Below are positions 35,132 through 47,431 of a DNA stretch of 64,000 bases, in pieces. The stretch lies in assembly GCA_019096065.1 (NCBI GenBank), contig JAGUCH010000001.1, positions 3,968,001-4,032,000 of the forward strand, written 5' to 3'. Every line of letters begins with the position of its first letter. Position 1 is the first letter of the stretch. Position numbers and translations under genes: made by a program. The stretch comes from Paracyclopina nana. Lineage: Eukaryota; Arthropoda; Copepoda; Cyclopoida; Cyclopettidae. The notes below the pieces were generated by a model that worked only from the letters and a program-made list of their open reading frames with translations, did no database searches and was not told the DNA's origin.

Positions 35132-36269
35132 ATGTACTTTACTTTCCAGAGCCAAATATGGTTGCTACTTTTGCCCATTTGTCTTGGCCTTTCGATGAGT
35201 CAGGATGCAGTTGTTTCAGAGATTACAAAGCACACAAGTCCAACTGGAAAGTCTGCCTTTGTTCACCATAAGCGAAAATTTTCTCAGAGAACCCAGCGAG
35301 ATTCATCTGGAGGTACGATTCAAGGCGAGTAAATAGCATCATAAATCACGAGAAACTCACACAGACACATAGGGCTTTCGCAGGGAGCACCGCACCAACA
35401 CCTGTTAAATTTCATGGTTTCTCTCCGCGTTGAACGAGCCAACATTTTGCAACTCACGAGGAAATATTTAAACTAATTGATCAAATAGATAACATTGAAG
35501 GAGACAGCATTTAAATGTTAAACATGAAATTGCATCTCAGATCAAATGTCAGAGTGAACTTAAGAAATCCGGAATACCCTCAAGTGCTTAAATTGTAGTT
35601 TTCCTGATCACTGACTCCATCTTTTTTGTTTAAAATGTCTTGGGCTTGGCCGGAGCTCGAGCTGCTGAAAAAATCAGTAGAGGCAAAAAAGTAATCTGTA
35701 GGTAATTATTATTCTTGGCGCCCGAAAAAGGAGGAGAATTCCCAACGGGGCCATAAGAGCTTTATTAAGGAGTTTTCTCCCATATTTCAGTAGCCTCGAC
35801 AACGTTACTACCACAAGAAGACTTAACCATAAATTACGGAATTTTTGGTGGGCAATTTCACTTCGAAAAAGTGGATCCGGGTGATTTAACCTCGAAATAC
35901 GGGTGTTACGGTCAGCCGGATCGTCAGCCGACCTATTACATTGCCAATGCAAACGGATACCAAACTTTGAGCCAAAATCAGTTCGAGCAAGTCGTCCATC
36001 TTTTCCCCCTCAACTGTGGCGGGAGCAATGTAGTTTTGCAACAACAACAAAGAGCTGCAAGATTGCTTGCAGATAATCAACGAATGGCCGAGGCCATCCA
36101 GACCAAGTTGGGTCAAGATGGGGCCATGTCACCAACAATGGTTCTGCTGGTCCCGTTTTGCCCCAATAATGAAAACGATGCACTGGATTTTCTGCAACAG
36201 TGGAGACAACATGCCTCTCCGGTTAATGTGGCAGGATATTTGTTTTCTCGGGACAAAAATCACCAATAA
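35132..36269 (+). CDS. Small secreted protein of unknown function
   Basis: Two exons (35132-35312 and 35791-36269) join in phase over a 478-nt GT-AG intron and encode 219 aa. Residues 1-25 form a signal peptide (hydrophobic IWLLLLPICLGLS, then small residues). A basic HHKRK stretch about 20 residues later could be a proprotein-processing site. The mature part has three cysteines (in GCYGQP, LNCGG and PFCPN contexts), a QQQQ run within a helical segment, and a hydrophobic strand around MVLLVPFCP. I do not recognise the family. The start is the first ATG of the frame, though a TTTCCAG just inside it could be an acceptor. The stop codon lies inside an AATAAA at 36265-36270. Confidence 0.6.
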
Positions 36270-36270
36270 A
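36265..36270 (+). terminator. AATAAA overlapping a stop codon
   Basis: The TAA stop at 36267-36269 forms part of a canonical poly(A) hexamer. If used, it would leave a 3'UTR of only 10-30 nt. Confidence 0.4.
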
Positions 36271-37023
36271 TGGAAGTCGCCATTTGGTGGTGCATTTGGC
36301 TAAATACATAAAGAGTTCACACAGCGTTGTTGGTCTAGTTTTTCGGGCGCGCGGGCGCAAAAACTGACACGTTTGCAGAAGGAAAAAACTTATTATTAAT
36401 GGCTACACTTTCTTGCTACGCTTTTCAGCGCACACAAAAAATGAAAGTGCGCTAAGAGCTGCCAGTTTTAGCAATTCTTCAAGAATGGTAGGGAAATTGA
36501 TTTGATCCCAACTTCTTCTTCATCTGCATTCTGTCTCATCTGCAGCCATATCACTTGATTGAATCTGTTGTAGTGGGATGCAGAACAGAAGAATGCATAA
36601 AGGCCAACCGACTGTTCTCTAGGCTTACCAACATTGTCGGCGTTACTAATCATTTCCACTCAAAATTGAACTCTGATAAATTTCAATATCGCACCCATAT
36701 AGTAACTTGAAGCACTCACCAAAAGGAGAAAGTAACCATTAAAAAACCTGTTTTTGAGCAGACCGATGCTGCTGGTGCATTTTCTAACACGAACTTGGTA
36801 GTTGAGTCACAAAAAAGGGAGGAAAAGGAAGATATACACCATTGAAAGTTTTGGCGACTCCAGCTTCAAATACAATTATCATTAAAATCCATTAGAGAAG
36901 CGCAGTGGAACTTAGGCGGAGGAGGGATAATTTCTCCCCCTCCCCCACTGACCCCGATGGCCACTTATGAACAATGCTCTGCATTAGCAAGTTGGTAGTA
37001 GTTGTTGACAATTGCTCAACGAG
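36271..37023. other. Intergenic, probable hexosaminidase promoter region
   Basis: No gene was seen. The sequence leads into the signal-peptide first exon at 37024. Confidence 0.45.
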
Positions 37024-37100
37024 ATGAACATGATGGAGCTACATCTAACTTTCGTCGCAGTACTTCTTCTACTGGTCCTCAACTCCTCCTCAGCTAACGA
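37024..37100 (+). CDS. Alternative first exon of the hexosaminidase gene: signal peptide
   Basis: ATG at 37024 opens 25 codons plus two bases, encoding a short polar start, then LTFVAVLLLLVLNSSSA and a polar end, followed by a strong donor (GTAAGT). The phase fits the shared acceptor at 38839|38840, giving a GNNSPWTW continuation. This would produce a 636-aa secreted or lysosomal enzyme instead of the membrane-anchored form. The exon is too short to be obvious from frame length, so the call rests on signal-peptide shape, donor and phase. Confidence 0.55.
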
Positions 37101-38372
37101 GTAAGTAGTTCAAAAATAGTGGCAGTCTTGTTCATGTATTAAGAATGCCTAAAGGTATGGAAAAAATTGTCTTAAGGACAAGTGAATCTGTTGCTGACTC
37201 CCACTCTACGAGTTCAGCTTGGGACCGAGCAGTGTTTTTATGGCAATTTTTGCTATTTTGTCTCATGGTTTTCCGCATATTTCAAAACAAACTATCTGTC
37301 ATCACGCTTCTTTGATAAAAGATGAAATTTAACTAACGATTTTGCTCAAAAGGAGTAAATTGTGGAGCACTTAATAGCCAAAATTAGATATGTTTGCTTT
37401 CAAGTTGGCTTTAAGTCGATCAGATTTTTTTTAGTATCAGCTGGCGCTTGTCATGAGACAATTTTTCTCCTTTCCTTGAGGTATTTTCGTGCATTTTCCT
37501 AAGGAGTTTTGTGCGTACATGAACAGGACATAAGGCTGAAGCGATACTCCTATATGTGCATTAATGTGAAAACAATTATTGCTTTTTTACCATGGGAAAC
37601 TGGGTATTGAACGCCCGAAATGTGCCAGTGTTTGGACAATAAATCGATGAAATGTACTTTCTAGAGAACAATAACCCACAGTGCAATATTATAGCATAAA
37701 CAAATCTCCAATATGTACCCTGAGTTCCCCTTTTGGCTGACTACAAGTGTTTTCCATAAAGGCGGAGTAAACAGATGTCAATATATTCCTCAATCCAACG
37801 TTAACGGCAAGACAGAAATGGGGCTCGATATATCCATTACGCTGAAAAATCTAAAGTGCTTCATATTTTCCTTTATAAAATGATCTCCTCGCCGCAGTTG
37901 AACAGAAGACTCCTCACCGAGCCGTGCCTTGAGTAAGCAGCAGCAAAGTTATAAGAAAAACATTGGAAAGGAGCTTGGATATGCTCATACTATGCGGCTT
38001 TCAACTTACTCTGCTTTTTCAAATGTAGCAGTTGAAAAGCGCGCAGGATTTCTAAATCACATCACGCACACTTTTTTGTGAATCGTTAGATTACAGCAAA
38101 GTACAGTTGGAGCAAAATGTAAAAATAGTTGACTTTAGTTGCACACAGTTGGCTTTTATGCATGAGCTAGTGACCGCGAAAATTGTGAAACCTCTGCAAA
38201 CCAGCAAAAAAAACATTCAAAATATTTTTCAACTTGTAGCTATAAAAATAGGCCGTTGCATGCCAATTACAGCAGAACTTAAATGACCAGGGCAAGGCAA
38301 ACTTGCAAAAGCAATGAGCATTGCTAAACAAAAAGCATCGTATTTGTTGCTTTAATTTTTTTACCCAAAATT
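37101..38372 (+). other. Intron or inter-promoter region of the hexosaminidase gene
   Basis: No coding exon was seen between the two candidate first exons. A promoter for the membrane-anchor form would have to lie here. Confidence 0.5.
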
Positions 38373-41300
38373 ATGAAGAGGAGAATTTCGCAAAGTAAAA
38401 GTGATCTCTTTAACAGCAGTCACAACCATCATCACCACCAAGTGATGGTAATTAGTGATGAAGCAAGCCTTAGCTTCGATGTGGAGGACTACGGCAAACC
38501 AGCTCAAAATAATAAGGCAAGAAGATGCTTTGAAAAGGGGGACATATCCGTCCTTCTCGTTCTCGTGGGGATCGCTACATTCTGCCTTGGATATTATTAC
38601 ACAAGGGATTGGAGATATGAAATACAGCTACTAATAACGTAAACAGCTTATATTCCACGCCCTCCACGCAATACCAAGGGGAAGGAAAACTGGGCACATA
38701 GCAGTCTCCTATCGAAATCTGTATCGCTAAAGCTAATTAAGCCGAAGAGCAACTAGCCCAAGCTTTCTAAATAATTCCCCCGACAGCACCTCCGTAGATT
38801 ATTTTTCACTGGTACGGTAATGCACAGCGAATCTTTCAGAGGTAATAACTCCCCGTGGACGTGGAGATGTAATCCAGGAAAAGAGGCTATTGGAGGTCAC
38901 GGAATTGAGGGCAGGTGTATCAAGGAACTCTTTGATGCCTCAAAGGGACTTCCTCAAGTTGGAATTATGGCTTGCAAAATGACCTGTAGCCCCTACGGAA
39001 TGCTTTGGCCAAAACCGACGGGAAAAGTGGAGCTGTCGCCAGAACTGTTTCGAATCATGCCCGGTGACTTTTTCATCGTTTCGGATTCTGGTGTAGATAA
39101 GCAAATACAAGGCATGGTTGTCGAGTTGAGCAGCATTTTTAAGGTGATAAATCCAAGCCAAGCTGTTGTTATGGCGGCGCTCTGAAACGGCCACTTTTTT
39201 GCTGTTGCAGGAATACTTGTATCTCATGCATCCCAAGTACGAAATCGGGTCGGGAAAAAACCCTTTTCCATCTGACAAATCCTCGACGGGCATTGTAAAG
39301 GTTCTGCTGAGAATTGCTTCAAATGAGACTAGGGTCACAATGGAGACAGATGAAAGCTATCAACTCAAAATAGGGGCCAATCCCAAAGGCCACGAGGTTG
39401 AAATTGAAGCCCAAACCTACTTTGGTGCCCGTCACGGCTTGGAAACTTTGTCCCAATTGATCTCATACGACGAGCTAAGAAACGCTCTGCAAATGCACAC
39501 CGAAGGCCTCGTTGAAGACAAACCGTCCTATGTTCACCGAGGCTTGTTAATCGATACATCTCGCAACTTTTTCAGCCTCGACATTCTCAAGAGAATCATT
39601 GACGGCCTCAGTTACAACAAGATGAATGTCTTCCACTGGCACATTACAGATACTCACAGTTTTCCACTCAAGCTGAAAAGTGTGCCGGAACTAGCACAAT
39701 TTGGAGCATACTCATCAGGAAAGCATACGCTACGGAGAGCCTTTAAAATGAAACGTTTTTTTCCTAGCGCTGCAGCTGAAAAGTCATCAGATTTTGCGCA
39801 GAAAATCACTTTTTATTCAGCTGCTGCAACCGAAATTTTCAAGCAATTTTCTCATACATGAATACGGATGAGGGGAAATAGCGAGAAACCGTTTCATTTT
39901 AAAGGCGAATCTGTAATTGAACTCTCGCAGAAAAAACCTATTCTCTTCAAGAGGCAAAGGAGCTCGTGGAATATGCTCGAATTAGGGGCGTGAAAATTGT
40001 GCCTGAGTTTGATGCGCCAGCTCACGTTGGGAATGGCTGGCAGTTTGCAGAGAAAAATAATCCCGAGTGGGGAAAATTGGCTGTTTGTGTCAACCAAGAA
40101 GAGTGGCAAGATTTTTGCGTAGAGCCGCCATGCGGGCAGCTCAATATTGTCAACGAAAAAATGTATGAAGTTTTGGCTATGATCTACAACGAGTACCTTG
40201 AGATCTTCGACTCGGACGTCTTCCACATGGGAGGTGATGAAGTGAACTTCAATTGCTACAATAGCAGCCAGGAAATCAGAGAATATTTGGACCGAGAGAA
40301 TAAACTTGGCACCAAAGATGACATTCTCGACCTTTGGAGAAGCTTCCAAACGAGGGCCTTTCGACTCGTGGCCGAGGCTAATAATGGCCAAAAAATACCA
40401 GCTATTCTGTGGACGAACTCCATGACCGAGGAGGGTGTCGAAAAATTTTTGAAGCCTGACGACTACATCATCCAAATCTGGACGCAAGGAGATGACCATG
40501 ACATTTCTGACATCATTTCAAAAGGATACAAGACGATAATGTCCAACTATGATGCCTGGTATTTGGACTGTGGTTATGCTGGTTGGGTGGGCGATGGAAA
40601 TAACTGGTGCTCGCCATATAAAGGTACGCAGCAACAGCTACAAAATAAAAAATCCACTGAACAGAGAGTAATGTAGGTAAAACATCACGCAAACACTTCA
40701 CATGTTTTCCTGGCTTTCGTCGTCAACAATTTTTTTCATTCAGAAAGCATCAAAAAAGCCTCCACCATTTGGCTTCATTAATTATGTTTTGAAGAAAGTG
40801 GAGCTCCGATGAGAAGGATAATCCAAACAAATAGGTCTTAAGTGGCTTTAAATTACCACCAGCTTCCATTTTTGAAAGAGGAAGTCTTTTTTGGCGACAA
40901 GCTTCACAGTTAATACAAGCCGAGTTCCTCAGTTTGGTTTCAGAACAGTTTCATTAACATAGAAAGCCAGCTCAAATTAATTTGAAAGCTTCTCTACATA
41001 AACATGCGCATGACAGCCGGAGCCAGCTCTTTCAGTCATGCTCATTAAAAATAGCATAATCATGAGAAAAGTTGCAGCAACCTTCAACTAAATTGTGGCA
41101 GGAGGACTACACAAAGATATTTAATTTCTTTGACAACCAAACTTTGGTCGGTTGCAAAAGGCAACTTTTTCGCTTCCCAATCATTTTGGCTGGTGCCAAC
41201 CATTTTCAAACAAGTGTAGTAATGCTATACTGTATTTATGAACTGGCATAGAGAAGTTTTCCAACTAAGAAAAGTTTGAACTTCCTGATGAGAGGGGTTC

Positions 41301-41853
41301 GCTAGTCGACGGGAGAAAAATGTCACAGATTCATTTGCAATGTTTCAATGTGCCGTCATAATGCAATCATACAAATAAGTTCCATAAACATTGAGTGCAG
41401 CAGAAGCTAGGTGCTCTTTTATATCAATACACTCCATATATTGTTTGGTAACATTATGTAGGTTGGCAATTGGTTTATGACAACAGCCCCAGGCAGCTCT
41501 ACCGTGCCTTTAATGACACAAACCCAGCTCTCGAGAAGAACATTCTTGGCGGAGAGGCATGCATGTGGACAGAGCAAGTAGCAGGCGAGGCCATTCAAGG
41601 CAAACTGTGGCCTCGAGGGGCTGCGATTGGAGAACGACTCTGGTCAGATCCGTCAACAGGTGCGACATACCTTAAATTATTAGCTCACTTAGCTTGGAAC
41701 TCAATGAGGTCTCATTAATCAGGCTGGAAAGAGGCCGAATACAGGATGGTCCACCAGAGAGAGCGAATGGCTTCGAGAGGCATAGCTGCAGATGCACTTC
41801 AGCCAGAATGGTGCCACCAAAATGAGGGATTATGCTACTCCAGGAAATCATAA
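38373..41853 (+). CDS. GH20 beta-N-acetylhexosaminidase, fused-lobes type, membrane-anchored form
   Basis: Six exons (38373-38638, 38840-39143, 39211-39718, 39931-40623, 41462-41659, 41723-41853) give 699 aa. A His-rich cytoplasmic tail is followed by one helix at about 57-76, a type II anchor as in Drosophila fused lobes. The luminal part has the insect-type Cys-rich N-terminus (WTWRC, MTCSPYGMLWPKPTG), the GH20b domain, and the catalytic (beta/alpha)8 domain. That domain shows HWHITD (333-338), PEFDAPAHVGNGW, the acid pair D462-E463 in HMGGDEVNF, NNWCSPYKGW and the C-terminal WCHQNEGLCY. The enzyme removes terminal GlcNAc or GalNAc, in fused lobes from N-glycans in the secretory pathway. 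Chitin-oligomer hydrolysis is an alternative role. The intron after exon 3 uses GA-AG, which restores AYSSEKTYS as in relatives. A second first exon lies at 37024. Confidence 0.93.
39719..39930 (+). other. Non-canonical GA-AG intron with inverted repeats
   Basis: Exon 3 ends TCATCAG and the intron starts GAAAGC, exactly a GTAAGC donor with A at +2. It ends CTCTCGCAG. The phase fits and the protein matches the family. A 17-bp perfect inverted repeat, GCCTTTAAAATGAAACG at 39739-39755 and its complement at 39890-39906, lies 20-24 nt from each end. A second pair (GCAGCTGAA at 39772-39780, complement at 39816-39824) is nested inside. The intron could fold into a rod that brings its ends together, as in MITE-derived introns. 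Confidence 0.75.
40624..41461 (+). other. Hexosaminidase intron 4 (838 nt)
   Basis: The intron has GT-AG ends (GTACGC to TATGTAG) in matching phase. No exon or repeat was seen inside. Confidence 0.75.
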
Positions 41854-44800
41854 ACATAATTTATCCACAATAGTGTCATTTTTATAACTACTGGCTATGT
41901 TACACAGCGCTATGGCTATTTTCCAGAATCCATAAAAAGACCGTAATGCAGCTTGGGCATCTATTAAGCATGATTGTTTATACATTACCATCCAATATAA
42001 GTGCATGCCTGCAAAAGATACTACTGACAAAAATAATGCCCGAGAAAATGAAGCTGAGACCGTTGCAAAGTTTGCCCATAGTGTATCCTTTTGTGCAGAA
42101 AACATTCCCTATCACCATGTAATGCATTTTGGCCGCAGAAAAACATACCGATACAAAATTCCCCTCCAAGACGGCTTACCTGCCACATTTTCAGCAGAGT
42201 TGTTGAAGTTGCCGCTAGCTAGTTGGTTCATGTAATTAATACAGCTCCTTTTTTAATTTTGAAGAGCATGGCGCAACTCTTCCAGCTGAAAGTAGCAAAG
42301 AGGGTTCATGCGTGCAAAAACAACAAGCAAACGTGGCTTATTTCAAGTCTTCAAAGTAGCCCTGCATCTAGTTTCATAAAATTATAGCCTGAAGACGCAA
42401 AAAGAAGCAGCTACAGTAGTTAGCTGCTGAGCATGGAATTACTCCACTTGCAACAGAGTATTCAAGATTGAGTACTGGGCAGATAAAAATACATTTGACG
42501 TTTCTGTATCACGCAGCAGATCAATTCTTCCGTCACCTTTCTTCCGGAATGGTCACAATTGATCAGTGGTTTTCGGTTTTGCGGCTGAGTGAAAGTCGCT
42601 GCTCAAGCACGTACTACAACATGAGCACGGCTCACATTTACCGCAATGCTCCAGAAGCCTCAATGCAATTATGGTTTCAAATTATGCACGTGCTTGGCAA
42701 TTAGTTTCGATTAAACTTCACTTCATCTGGTTGATACCTACATGACTTGCAGCTGCGCTCCTTCTCACAAGTAAACAACGCAATTCCTCTTCACCTTGGG
42801 GTTTGCAAGAGGAGCGAGTAGAGGGGGAAAGAAGAACCATCATCAACGAGGAAGACTGAGCAAGAATAATTTCTCCATTACGAATCAGAGTAATGGATTG
42901 ACAAAATGCCTTACGCAAGGGTTTTCATCTGTGTGCATTGAGTATTTGCTGGACGCAAACAAGAAGTAACAACAACATGCGTGGAAAAAGCGACCAACAA
43001 CCAAAGAATAAGATAGAGAAAGAGGGGAAAACAATATTGGATGTCATTAACACTGGCGCAATATGAATCTCCCTGAGGAAAGTTTCCTCGATGCTGCTTT
43101 TGCCGCTGCGCTCAGTTCCTCCCTTCTTCTTCCACTACTATGTGATCAATGCAGCTTCCCACAAACACATTCCAAAGCTTATACAGCTACACTTCTAATT
43201 TCCAGTTCGAGCAAAACTCTCAATGGTTCTGAAGTTTGCATTCTTCACGACGTTCTATGTATATACATACACACAGCCATAGCTTCTACAACTACTCTAC
43301 TTCTGCTGCTATTATGACTTCCTTCCCGAAAAGCTGAACAAGCCCAGCCAAAACCCCTTCAACTTTGCTTATGCAAAACGTGAGCAAAGGAAAAGGAAAC
43401 TTCATATCAAGATGATCACGCTATTTTATTTATGAATATGAGGCTGCAATTTTTCCCGCAAGAAGCACCGCCTAAAAAGCATTCTCTCTCAGCTCCTAGA
43501 TAAGCTTGAAGCATCTATCTTGACCAAAAGTACGTCAAAGGAGCTGAAGAAGAGAAACACGCACTGTTGAATTAGTTCCAAAGCTTTGGATATTATCCTT
43601 GCAACTTTAGATTATCACCAACGGAAACACGGAGGGCGAACTTTCAATGTTACAACTCAACCTAAAGATATTAACATTACATGTAGCCAACAAAGGTATA
43701 GCATGCTTTCACCACAATAGGCCTGGGTGCTTTTAACAACAAGGAACGCGTTAATTGACCAATTAAATCCCAACTTAATACAATAATTGCTTCAGTTGTG
43801 ACATTTTTATTAGACAAACAAGAGCTCCACTACATAATGCATAACGCCCCCCTGAACATATCGCAACAAAGCACGACATTCCAACAAGGTGCTTCAGCGT
43901 TTTTACATTTTCGCTTTCTACCCAGAACCATTACCATAACACCCGGTGTAAAGTAACTTGCGTGAGCCCGTGTTATTTAATTTTGACAGTTGAATATGCA
44001 AAAGCATTTACGTAAGGTTTTTGGCTATCAAATCAGAAAATCTTCAGCATTACTTTCTTCAAGCAATTTGTTGTTCCAAAAGGCATAGTTCAAGCAGCTG
44101 GCTCCATCAACACTGGCCGACATGTACATTACATTTTGAGGTTAATTGTAAAGCAGCAGCTTTCTCTACAGGACAAATGTGGTTGTGGATCCTGGTATTG
44201 ACTTTCATGTGTGAATTAGACCATATTGCGCCGCAGGAAACTACCTGCAGTGCATTGCTGCCAGTAGTAAGGGGAACTGCCAAGTATTATTGGGTTTTCT
44301 ACGTTCATTAATATCCATGTGTCGCTTACATGAAAGGGCTCCACCTCTCCTCGGAGACTACCATTACCTTTATTACAATCAACAGAACCAGCACAGAAAC
44401 TTTTCCCTCGTCAAAACCAAAATTAGCGCAACTTGATAGACACCAATCTTTCACAACACTCCCCTTTTCAGATGAGCTTTTGAAGCTAAATAATTCTAGC
44501 AATTTCTACACAAACAATAGACCGATTTCTCAATTTCGAAGCCAAGCTGAGCTAGAAATTGTCACTGTCAGCAACAGATTGGCAATCCTGAATTTGAATT
44601 TTTAGTAAAGCTACCTTTTTAAAAAGTAACCTCACTTGGCTTACCTTGGCCAGGCTTGACTTCCATACAATGAAATCGGCCTGCCACAAGGAAATGACTT
44701 TCGCCGACTCGTTTCTATTTTGAGTTTAACTCAAACCCTCTTTTATGTTAAACACTTGCAATTAGCTGCAGAAAAATCCCGAAAGTAAACAGTGAACTCG

Positions 44801-47286
44801 GAGGTTTTGTTTAGTTCTTCAGTACCTTCTATAGCTTCTATTACGGGAAGGCTAGCGTGCCGCAAACTTTTCAATTGCCCAAGTTTGAAGCCTTGTTTGG
44901 CTGGTTTGGTTGTTGGGAAAAAACTGGCGGTTAGCTAAGCTGCCGAACCGCAAAACTTTACTCCTCGTCTGCCGAGAAAAGAAGTGAGAAAATTCCCCCA
45001 AAGCTTGAAGAAAGAGGGATTTTGCGGATGGGTACTGCGTTGCAATATCGCAATTTCCTAGCTAAAAAGATACCACATAACAGCTACACGCGGACTTGTC
45101 AAGCCCAAGGCTCGCTCATCAGGTTCTTCAAAAACGGAACAATTTCCAGCAATGACTAAGGAAAAGCCGGGCCAATTTAGCTTATCTCGTTTGGGCGAAT
45201 TTTCTGAGCGAGTTAAAGCTGAAACAAAGAAACTGCGACCAGCAGGCGCCAGTTTCTTTGAAGATTTTGGGGTCAGCAACTAAATCTTCGTCGTGGGTGG
45301 CAACGGGCCAGCTATTAGGGTTTTTATTCCCTTTTTGGACGATGATGGTTCTCTTTGAGAGGATCAGTCAAGGCCACCGAGCTTCTAGTCCATTTACAGT
45401 TTGCCTGAGCAGCCCATGATTTTCTGGAGCCTACTCCATTTGTGGGCAGCAAAAAGTTCTCGTCAATCAACGCTCGATATGAGCTAATGTTGTAATAAAT
45501 GGACGCTTGATCTGGCGGTAGCAAAATGTCTGCTGAGATAAAAACCAAGACCAAGCTTGTCGAAAAAAGTTGGAGCTACTGTGCGCCAAATGTAATGAGA
45601 ACCATGGAAATTCGGCTGCAGGTACATATGCCGACACGAGGCGTCACATTGTTCATGGCTCAAGCTTTCCCGTGTCAGCCTTGAATTCACCGGATCACAG
45701 TTGGATGCTCCATTGTTACATTCTCAAGGGACTCCTGCAGTAATAGCTAAACGCTGCATGAACATTTGTCTGGCCGGAATGGAGTAAGAACTGAAGTTAA
45801 TGTTTGTAATGCTTAATGTACGTACAACCATGCAGCAGCCAAAAGCCTGCTAGCTAGATAGGCTACTTTCAAGCCAGTAGTAGACACGGCTCGTTACTCA
45901 TGAATTATGCTTTGCTTTCTGCACTTGCAAAAGCTTTCAGCACCATTATAATCGTTATTTACTGTGGACTTGGCTTGCAACCACCTTTAGCTTAGCTTGT
46001 TTCAGTGTTCTTACTCACTTTGGTTATGAGCCAAACGAGTATGTGCAGCTTGGGACTGCTACAACCAAGCAGAGCTGTTGTGTCGCCGAAAAAAGGAACA
46101 AGAGCCTGAAGAAAAGTATCGGTAAATCATGCTTTTCGCCCCCTTTTTACGGCAGACTTAGTGGGGAAAGTGGCTATAGTGCATTATTTAGGCGCGCTCT
46201 TTTATAGATTTATGGCCCGACACTTACACCTTGCTTTTATGCAGTTGGCTCCGAGAGTCGGGAACAAAGTGGGGAATGCATGCATAGTACACATGTATAC
46301 CAATCACCATTTAAGCTCAGTACTGAAGGAACCATGTCACGTGACCACTATCCAATCAAAACATTGCTTTCTAAGTGCGTCGCCTTTTTTGCTCGAGCAG
46401 TAGGGCCACTTTGGGGCGCATTATTATTAAATGAACGCACCAAGTCAAGTCCACCACCTAAAGGTACTAGTTAACTCCTTCTCCCCACTCTGTAGGTCCC
46501 ACATTTGTGCTACGACCAAGAACTACTTGCATGCAAGTGTATTTGACGCATAAGGCTTTTCTTTCAAGCCCCAAAGTTATGATTCAATTGAGCTAGCTGA
46601 GCCGAGTTGAGAAACTTTCTTGAAAAGCTCATTATTGCGTGCATTATTTGCGCGCATGCAAAGTGCCACATAGGTACGTCTTTGTCCCTCATGCCAGCAA
46701 CGAAAAAGAATTTCACTTATCAGATTTCACGGAAAACACGACTCTGAATGCGTTTTCGGGAATCGAATTCGTTTTACTGTTTTGGGCGAGGGAGCATGCA
46801 CGAGAAATACGCTAATGCGCACAGCTATGCAGCAGTATTACGTTGCAGTGGTATCGGATTCTTACGCTTCAAGTCATCTCAGCAATTGGAGAGCCTTCAT
46901 AAAAAAATTGCTGCAAAACCAAAGATTGATAAATTTCCTGCCACTGGGCTAAACTTATCCGATAATCTCCGAAGAGGGAGAAAAGGTTGATCGAAAGCAA
47001 AGCGATGCATTGCCAACAAACCAAGCTAGGTGCTTACTAATTAAAAGAGTGCAAGATGTGTGCCAACAGTGCGGCCGAGAACCGAGGTTCTCACAATTTG
47101 TAGACTCACGTAAATCTTCCACAGGACAATGAACCTATCCCTTTCACAACCAATCATAGGCATAGATAAATTTCTTCTGCTACACCGCACAGGCCAGTTT
47201 AGGTTTGGCTATACAAAATACATACACACACTATATATAACTTCTGAGCATGCATGAGCTTTTCAGGGGAGCTGCAATAGAGCAAT
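41854..47286. other. Gene-poor stretch
   Basis: No gene was recognised. Minus-strand frames around 45058-45690 were examined as a possible terminal exon and not accepted. The first few hundred bases are presumably the hexosaminidase 3'UTR. Confidence 0.45.
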
Positions 47287-47431
47287 AGCCCGGTTCCAAC
47301 AATGAAAATCAGTATAGTGTAGACACCTTACAAGTATAGTATGGTCCGTGCTAGCTCTCGCGCTCAGCTGCACCATACTAAGCTGTTTAATCGTACTTAA
47401 ACTATATTTATTTAATAGTTGGAACAAGGCT
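47287..47431 (+). mobile_element. MITE family C, copy 1 (145 bp)
   Basis: The element runs AGCCCGGTTCCAAC to GTTGGAACAAGGCT, with inverted ends. It is flanked by AAT on both sides (47284-47286 and 47432-47434), a 3-bp target duplication. Its interior shares CTCAGCTGCACCATACTA and neighbouring sequence with copy 2 at 62516-62670. There is no coding sequence. A 3-bp duplication would suit PIF/Harbinger-type elements, but the AAT target is not their usual TWA. Confidence 0.85.

Noticed and set aside
39754..39930. GT donor AAAC|GTTTTT for the hexosaminidase intron
   Set aside because: It is in phase but a poor donor, and it would insert 12 residues in a tightly conserved part of the GH20 barrel. 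The GA donor gives the family sequence exactly.
42165..42195. Minus-strand CAG|GTAAGC as a further recursive splice site
   Set aside because: The preceding sequence lacks a polypyrimidine tract and no minus-strand gene is seen there.
45324..45536. Possible minus-strand terminal exon with an acceptor-like pyrimidine tract and a stop overlapping AATAAA
   Set aside because: No upstream exon in phase, no recognised family, and frames of this length are expected by chance. Left as intergenic.
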